The position numbers and the translations under genes are program-made. The notes under the pieces are model-generated. The model was not told the origin of the DNA, made no database searches, and saw nothing but the letters and a program-made list of their open reading frames with translations. Below are positions 59,974-64,000 of a DNA stretch of 64,000 nt, piece by piece; within the stretch, counting starts at the first letter, position 1; each line of letters starts with the position of its first letter. This DNA comes from Chloroflexota bacterium (lineage in GTDB: Bacteria > Chloroflexota > Limnocylindria > P2-11E > CF-107). The stretch spans positions 1-64,000 of the forward strand of contig VBHP01000027.1 of the NCBI GenBank assembly GCA_005881435.1. The letters run 5' to 3'.

Positions 59974-62184
59974 CTAGCGGCGCGGACCCCCACGGAACGG
60001 TGGGCCGCGGCGCTCGCCGGGACCGGAGCGAGCGAAGTCGCGACGTGGCGGCCGGTCCCGCTCCTCTTCCTGCTGGCGTTGCGCGTAGCCATCGCCGTCC
60101 GGCTCGCTCACGGCGCGGATGGACAGGTTCACGCGGCCCTGGCGGTCGACCTCGACGACCTTGACCTTGACCTCGTCGCCGATATTCACGACATCCTCGA
60201 TGCGCCGTGGACGTCCTTCGGATGACAGCTCGCTGGGCTTCACCAAGCCCTCTTTGCCCGGCGCGATCTCGACGAAGGCGCCGAGCCCCATGATGCGCGT
60301 GACCTTGCCGGTAAAGACCTCGCCGACCTCGACTTCCTTGGTCAGGGCGTTGATCAGCTGCTTCGCCTTCTCGCGGCCCTCCGGCTTCACGCCCGCGATG
60401 CGGACGGTGCCGTCGTCCTCGACCTCGATCTCCGTGCCGGATTCGGTCTGGATCTGCCGGATCATCTTGCCGCCTGGGCCGATGATCTCGCGGATGCGAT
60501 CGGGATGGACCTTCAGCGTCTCAATCCGCGGCGCGTACATCGAGAGCTCGCCGCGCGGCCGCGACAGCGCCGCCTCCATCTTGTCCAGGATGAATAGCCG
60601 CGCCTGACGCGCTTGATCGAGGGCTTTGCGCATGATCTCGATCGTCAGGTCCTTGATCTTGATATCCATCTGCATGGCGGTGACGCCGGTCCGCGAGCCG
60701 GTGACCTTGAAGTCCATGTCGCCGAGTGCGTCCTCGATGCCCTGGATGTCGCTGAGGATCGCGTACCGGCCCTGGCTCATGACCAGGCCCATGGCGATGC
60801 CACCGATCGGCGCCTTGATCGGAACGGCCGCATCCATCAGCGCGAGCGTCGAGCCACAGGTCGACGCCATAGAGGTCGAGCCGTTGGACGACAAGACCTC
60901 GGACACCACGCGGATCGTGTACGGGAATTCTTCCTTGGTCGGGATGACCGGCAGCAGCGCGCGCTCGGCAAGCGCGCCGTGCCCGATCTCGCGGCGCCCC
61001 GGGCCGCGGAGAGGTCGCGTTTCGCCGACCGAATATGGCGGGAAGTTGTAGTGATGCATGTACCGTTTGCTGTCGACCGGCTCGAGCGTGTCGATGATCT
61101 GCTCGTCGCCGCTGGGCCCGAGCGTGACGATGGAGAGGACCTGGGTCTGCCCGCGCTTGAAGATCGCGCTGCCATGTGCGCGCGGCAGAACCCCGACCTC
61201 GCAGCTGATCTCGCGGATCTGGTCGAGCTTTCGACCGTCGGGACGGATGCCCTCCTCGATGATCGCGGTCCGGACCGCGTCTTTGAGCGAGTCCTCGAAG
61301 ACCTTGGTGACCTCCGCCGGCGTGATATCACTTCCCTCGGAGGCAAGGACGCCGATCGCGGCGAGGCGCACCTGTTCGGTCGCTTCCTCGCGCGCGGGCT
61401 TGTCCGAATTGCGGACCGCCTGCTTGACGCGCTCGGTGATGTACGCGCGGATACGCTCGGCCTTCGACTCGTCCACGCCGAAAACGGGGAACTGGATCTT
61501 CGGCTTGCCGGCCATGCCCGCCAGCCGCTTCTGGATGTCGATCGACGCGCGGATGAGCGGTTGGGCGAATTCAAGGGCGCCGATCATGCGCTCCTCGGGC
61601 ACCTGCTTCGCGCCGCCCTCGACCATGAGAATGGCGTCGTACGTCCCGGCGATGACCATGTCGAGGTCCGATTCTTCGAGCTCGGAGATCGTCGGGTTGG
61701 CCACGAACTTTCCGTCGATCAGCCCGACGCGCACCGCGCCGACCGGTCCGTCGAATGGGATCTCCGAGATCGTCAGCGCCGCGGACGCGGCGTTGATCGC
61801 GAGCACGTCCGGGTCGTTCTCCTGATCAGCCGAGAGCGGCGTGACGATCACCTGCACGTCGTTGCGGAAGCCCTTCGGGAACAGCGGCCGCAGCGGGCGA
61901 TCCACGAGTCGGCCGGTGAGGATGCCGTACTCCGACGGCCGACCCTCGCGGCGTGGGAATGAGCCGGGGATCTTGCCCGCAGCGTACAGCCGCTCTTCAA
62001 AATCGACCGTCAGCGGGAAGAAATCAATGCCTTCGCGCGGCGCCTTCGACGCCGTCGCGGTGGCCAGTACCAGGGTGTCGCCATAACGCACGGTGACCGC
62101 GCCGCCGGCCTGCTCGGCAAGCTTTCCGGTCTCCAGGATCATCGGCCTCGAGCCGATCTGTGTTTCGACCTTCGCGGTCGGCAT
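59974..62184 (-). CDS. pnp: Polynucleotide phosphorylase
   Basis: A 736-aa phosphorolytic 3'-exoribonuclease. Two RNase PH-type halves flank an all-helical linker: PGSFPRREGRPSEYGILTGRL in the first and GRREIGHGALAERAL, GSTSMASTCGSTLALMDA in the second (each written in parts in the chain). A KH domain with IIGPGGKMIRQIQ and an S1 domain with GKVTRIMGLGAFVEIAPGKEG complete it, then a basic Arg/Gly-rich tail. Together with RNase J it forms the main RNA decay machinery. The ATG has an AGGAGG site inside a hairpin just upstream. Confidence 0.96.
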   Translation of the reverse strand: MPTAKVETQIGSRPMILETGKLAEQAGGAVTVRYGDTLVLATATASKAPREGIDFFPLTVDFEERLYAAGKIPGSFPRREGRPSEYGILTGRLVDRPLRPLFPKGFRNDVQVIVTPLSADQENDPDVLAINAASAALTISEIPFDGPVGAVRVGLIDGKFVANPTISELEESDLDMVIAGTYDAILMVEGGAKQVPEERMIGALEFAQPLIRASIDIQKRLAGMAGKPKIQFPVFGVDESKAERIRAYITERVKQAVRNSDKPAREEATEQVRLAAIGVLASEGSDITPAEVTKVFEDSLKDAVRTAIIEEGIRPDGRKLDQIREISCEVGVLPRAHGSAIFKRGQTQVLSIVTLGPSGDEQIIDTLEPVDSKRYMHHYNFPPYSVGETRPLRGPGRREIGHGALAERALLPVIPTKEEFPYTIRVVSEVLSSNGSTSMASTCGSTLALMDAAVPIKAPIGGIAMGLVMSQGRYAILSDIQGIEDALGDMDFKVTGSRTGVTAMQMDIKIKDLTIEIMRKALDQARQARLFILDKMEAALSRPRGELSMYAPRIETLKVHPDRIREIIGPGGKMIRQIQTESGTEIEVEDDGTVRIAGVKPEGREKAKQLINALTKEVEVGEVFTGKVTRIMGLGAFVEIAPGKEGLVKPSELSSEGRPRRIEDVVNIGDEVKVKVVEVDRQGRVNLSIRAVSEPDGDGYAQRQQEEERDRPPRRDFARSGPGERRGPPFRGGPRR

Positions 62185-62186
62185 GA

Positions 62187-62213
62187 TGTGGTTCCTCCTA
62201 ATCGAGGACCACA
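62187..62213 (-). promoter_or_regulatory. Hairpin covering the pnp ribosome-binding site
   Basis: In the pnp leader, TGTGGT pairs with ACCACA and CCTC with GAGG (one bulged A, six-nt loop GATTAG), closing a 27-nt stem-loop. It contains the AGGAGG ribosome site, 2 nt before the start codon. Folding would hide that site, which suits autoregulation; in enterobacteria pnp mRNA is controlled through a leader stem cut by RNase III, though that structure is different. Confidence 0.6.
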
Positions 62214-62279
62214 GGGATGGCAGCTAACGGCGACCCCGGAGGAGAAGCCTGGGGACTTACTGCATCGCGGGAGCGTTCG

Positions 62280-62549
62280 CTAACGTCGGAGGCCGAGTCG
62301 ACCAATGACTTCTTGGTAGCGCTCCGGGCTCCGACGGTGCAGATAGGCGAGCAGCCGGCGTCGTTGGCCGACCATCTGGAGCAGGCCGCGGCGAGAGGCA
62401 TTGTCATGCCCCGCGGTCCTGAGATGTTCCGTGAGGTCCTTGATCCGCTCCGTGAGAAGCGCGATCTGTACCTCCGGGCTGCCGGTGTCCTTCTCGTGCT
62501 GACGGTACGTCTTCACGAGCTCGTTTTTCTGCGTCTTCGCGAGCGGCAC
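62280..62549 (-). CDS. rpsO: 30S ribosomal protein S15
   Basis: An 89-aa S15, the standard length. Diagnostic segments are [34 protein letters not shown] and [17 protein letters not shown]. It binds 16S rRNA helices 20-22 early in 30S assembly. The GTG start has AAAGGA 6 nt upstream. rpsO directly before pnp is one of the most conserved bacterial gene pairs; the 95-bp spacer between them contains the pnp hairpin and a GC-rich CCCC/GGGG stem with no U-tract. Confidence 0.95.
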   Translation of the reverse strand: MPLAKTQKNELVKTYRQHEKDTGSPEVQIALLTERIKDLTEHLRTAGHDNASRRGLLQMVGQRRRLLAYLHRRSPERYQEVIGRLGLRR

Positions 62550-62580
62550 CCTGTGTCCTTTCGATGTTCTTTCGCGGGTT

Positions 62581-62589
62581 AGTGTAACA
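62581..62589 (-). promoter_or_regulatory. Extended -10 promoter of rpsO
   Basis: On the minus strand TGTTACACT gives an extended -10 (TG-n-TACACT) about 35 nt upstream of the rpsO start. No good -35 is seen, which is usual for extended -10 promoters. The same TACACT hexamer occurs before ftsK at 51575-51580. Confidence 0.4.
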
Positions 62590-62626
62590 GGCGGTCCGTT
62601 CCGAGGCGGAAGGTCTTCGGTCGCCG

Positions 62627-62938
62627 CTAGAGACGGTCCATCAGCTCGTCCAGATCGCCCAGCGCACTCGCGTCACCACTCGCGCGGTCACGATCCATCC
62701 GGAATGCGTTCGCGCCGGTCGCTCGTGCCCACTCGATCGGGCCGGCGTTGTCGTCGACGACGATCGCTTCGGCCGCCGCGACACCGGCATGCGCGAAGAC
62801 TGCCTCGTAGTACTACGGCCCGCCCTTCCAGATGCGACCTCGCGACGCGAAATCTCGGACGTCCCGCTGCCATTGCAATGCCCGCACGCGGTTGTCGAAC
62901 AGCACGCCGCCATCGTCGAGGAAGATCTCGCGACTCAC
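62627..62938 (-). pseudogene. HAD-type hydrolase remnant with in-frame amber stop
   Basis: From a GTG at 62938, overlapping the ribF stop by 4 nt, the minus strand reads SREIFLDDGGVLFDNRVR, the start of a HAD hydrolase with its catalytic Asp (D8), then QWQRDVRDF. A TAG stands at codon 42 (62813-62815). The same frame then continues as YYEAVFAHAGVAAAEAIVVDD and GANAFRMDR to a TAG at 62627, which is the C-terminal motif IV half of the same family. The middle, including most of the cap and the motif III Lys, is missing. An internal deletion plus a nonsense change is the simplest reading. Confidence 0.75.
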
Positions 62939-63852
62939 GAATCCAATGCCCGTCGCACCGCGTCGACGTCCAGGGCGATCCGCGCACTCAGCTCCTCAGC
63001 GTTCGCGAACCGGCGTTCCTCTCGAATGCGTCTGACGAAACGCGCTTCGACCTGCTTCCCGTACAGATCACGATCCACGTCGAGCAGATGAGCCTCCAGC
63101 AGTCTCGAGCCGGCGTCCTCGAACGTCGGCCGGACGCCGAGATTCGCGGCCGCCGGCAGTAGTTCGCCGTCGACGGCGACCCGCATGGCGTAAATGCCAT
63201 CGGCGGGCAGCTGCCGATCCGACGGCGTGGCAATGTTGATCGTCGGAAACCCCAGCCCTCTCCCCCGCCCCGCGCCGTGCACGACGGTCCCGCGCACGCC
63301 GTACTCGCGACCGAGCATCGCGTTGGCCTCCTCGATACGGCCCTCGGCCAGGGTCATACGGATGCGCGTAGACGAGATCGCGCCCCCCTCGAAATGCATC
63401 TCGCCAGCCTCGCTGACGGTGTAGCCGAATCGCGGCGAGAGCTCGCGCAGTAGGCGGACGTCGCCACGGCGGTCGTGACCGAACACGAGGTCGAAGCCGG
63501 CCAGCACATGCCGCACGTCGCCGGCCTTCGCCAGCTGCAGCACGAACGCCTCGGCTTCGAGCGCGGCGAAGTCGCGATCGAAGGTCCACAACACGACGTC
63601 GTCCGCGCCGGCCTGTTGCAGGAGCTCGATCTTCTCCTCGGCCGAGGACAGCGCCAGCGGCGCCCGTTGCGGCGCGACGACGCGCGCCGGATGCACGTCG
63701 AACGTGCCGACGACGGCACGCGCCCCCGCGGCGCGAGCGCCCTCACGGAGCTCGCTCAGCAGCGCGCGATGACCGCGGTGCACGCCGTCGAACACGCCGA
63801 AGGTGAAATGCAGCGGCCCGTGCGGCCAGCCGGTCCAACCGTGTACGAGCAT
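62935..63852 (-). CDS. ribF: Bifunctional riboflavin kinase/FAD synthetase
   Basis: A 305-aa enzyme phosphorylating riboflavin to FMN and adenylating it to FAD. The N-terminal nucleotidyltransferase has FGVFDGVHRGH and the ISSTRIR motif; the C-terminal riboflavin kinase domain has GRGLGFPTINI and the PADGIYAMRV segment, with LGVRPTFED later. Length is normal. ribF before rpsO and pnp is a widespread gene order, usually with truB ahead of it. Confidence 0.94.
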   Translation of the reverse strand: MLVHGWTGWPHGPLHFTFGVFDGVHRGHRALLSELREGARAAGARAVVGTFDVHPARVVAPQRAPLALSSAEEKIELLQQAGADDVVLWTFDRDFAALEAEAFVLQLAKAGDVRHVLAGFDLVFGHDRRGDVRLLRELSPRFGYTVSEAGEMHFEGGAISSTRIRMTLAEGRIEEANAMLGREYGVRGTVVHGAGRGRGLGFPTINIATPSDRQLPADGIYAMRVAVDGELLPAAANLGVRPTFEDAGSRLLEAHLLDVDRDLYGKQVEARFVRRIREERRFANAEELSARIALDVDAVRRALDS

Positions 63853-63872
63853 GCGGTGATGCTAGTGAGCGG

Positions 63873-64000
63873 TCAGGGCTCGCCAGCAGCGGCCTGCGAG
63901 GGCACTCCGCCGGACGCTGGTGCGGGCACGACGATGACGGGGCGCGACCGCGGGGCCAGGAACAGCGCCGGCGTCACCGCGGCGACGATGTAGCCGAGGT
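63873..64000 (-). CDS. C-terminal end of a membrane protein, cut by window edge
   Basis: The minus strand is open from the window edge to a TGA at 63873. The last 42 codons read LGYIVAAVTPALFLAPRSRP, then VIVVPAPASGG and an Ala/Gly-rich end, which looks like a membrane helix or signal region followed by a low-complexity tail. The other two frames are less protein-like. It lies 20 nt upstream of ribF. truB would be expected here in many genomes, but this does not look like it. Confidence 0.4.
   Translation of the reverse strand, partial: LGYIVAAVTPALFLAPRSRPVIVVPAPASGGVPSQAAAGEP

Noticed and set aside
1-64000. tRNA, rRNA, CRISPR arrays, insertion sequences
   Set aside because: Scanned by eye for cloverleaf ends, regular spaced repeats and transposase motifs; none found. 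A short or degraded tRNA could have been missed.

Overview
The window is GC-rich DNA (roughly two thirds G+C by eye) with tightly packed, often 4-nt-overlapping genes and frequent GTG and TTG starts. It most resembles a Chloroflexota-type bacterium, perhaps the Limnocylindria/Ellin6529 side of the phylum. The reasons are two F420-type oxidoreductases, RNase J, an FtsK/RodZ/RimO/PgsA/CinA gene set, an LPxT-like surface protein, and polysaccharide export genes with no outer-membrane Wza or Wzi. Placement is inference; no phylogeny could be run. I see no tRNA, rRNA, CRISPR array or insertion sequence.

Layout. 0-12.8 kb: a partial rhodanese, a TldD-TldE-glutaredoxin triad, two membrane GGDEF-EAL c-di-GMP proteins separated by a small zinc-ribbon gene, an MFS exporter, a HAD phosphatase and a tyrosine recombinase whose N-terminal domain has no standard start codon. 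12.9-18.7 kb: an MBL-rhodanese protein, isocitrate lyase preceded by a 54-aa Cys-rich peptide and facing a divergent LysR gene across a T-N11-A site, a second MFS protein and a secreted protein. 18.7-24.8 kb: one probable seven-gene operon, rimO-pgsA-pncC-hom-lysC-asd-PPOX.

24.8-48 kb is a surface-polysaccharide island. It has two secreted metallophosphoesterase paralogues, a LuxR-type regulator, a tyrosine autokinase/chain-length protein fused to an extra membrane helix and propeller-like domain, two Wzy-type polymerases, a secreted beta-helix protein, a WecG-type transferase, an APH-like kinase, a Wzx flippase, a GT4 transferase, an initiating phosphosugar transferase, a UDP-sugar dehydrogenase, an epimerase, a Tat-exported DMF-amidase-like protein, a 914-aa PRTase/kinase-like/HAD fusion, and a small LPNTS-anchored-type protein.

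48-64 kb returns to core genes: rodZ, ftsK (with a terminator-like hairpin in its leader), two small membrane proteins, RNase J and a family-4 uracil-DNA glycosylase. A second glycosylation cluster follows (GT39-like, methyltransferase, ChbG-type deacetylase, polyprenyl-phosphate GT2). Then come pnp (with a hairpin covering its ribosome site), rpsO, a HAD pseudogene with an in-frame amber stop, ribF and a partial membrane protein. The core genes look like one ancestral minus-strand block (ribF-rpsO-pnp ... rnj-ftsK-rodZ ... rimO-pgsA-pncC) split by two cell-surface glycan blocks.
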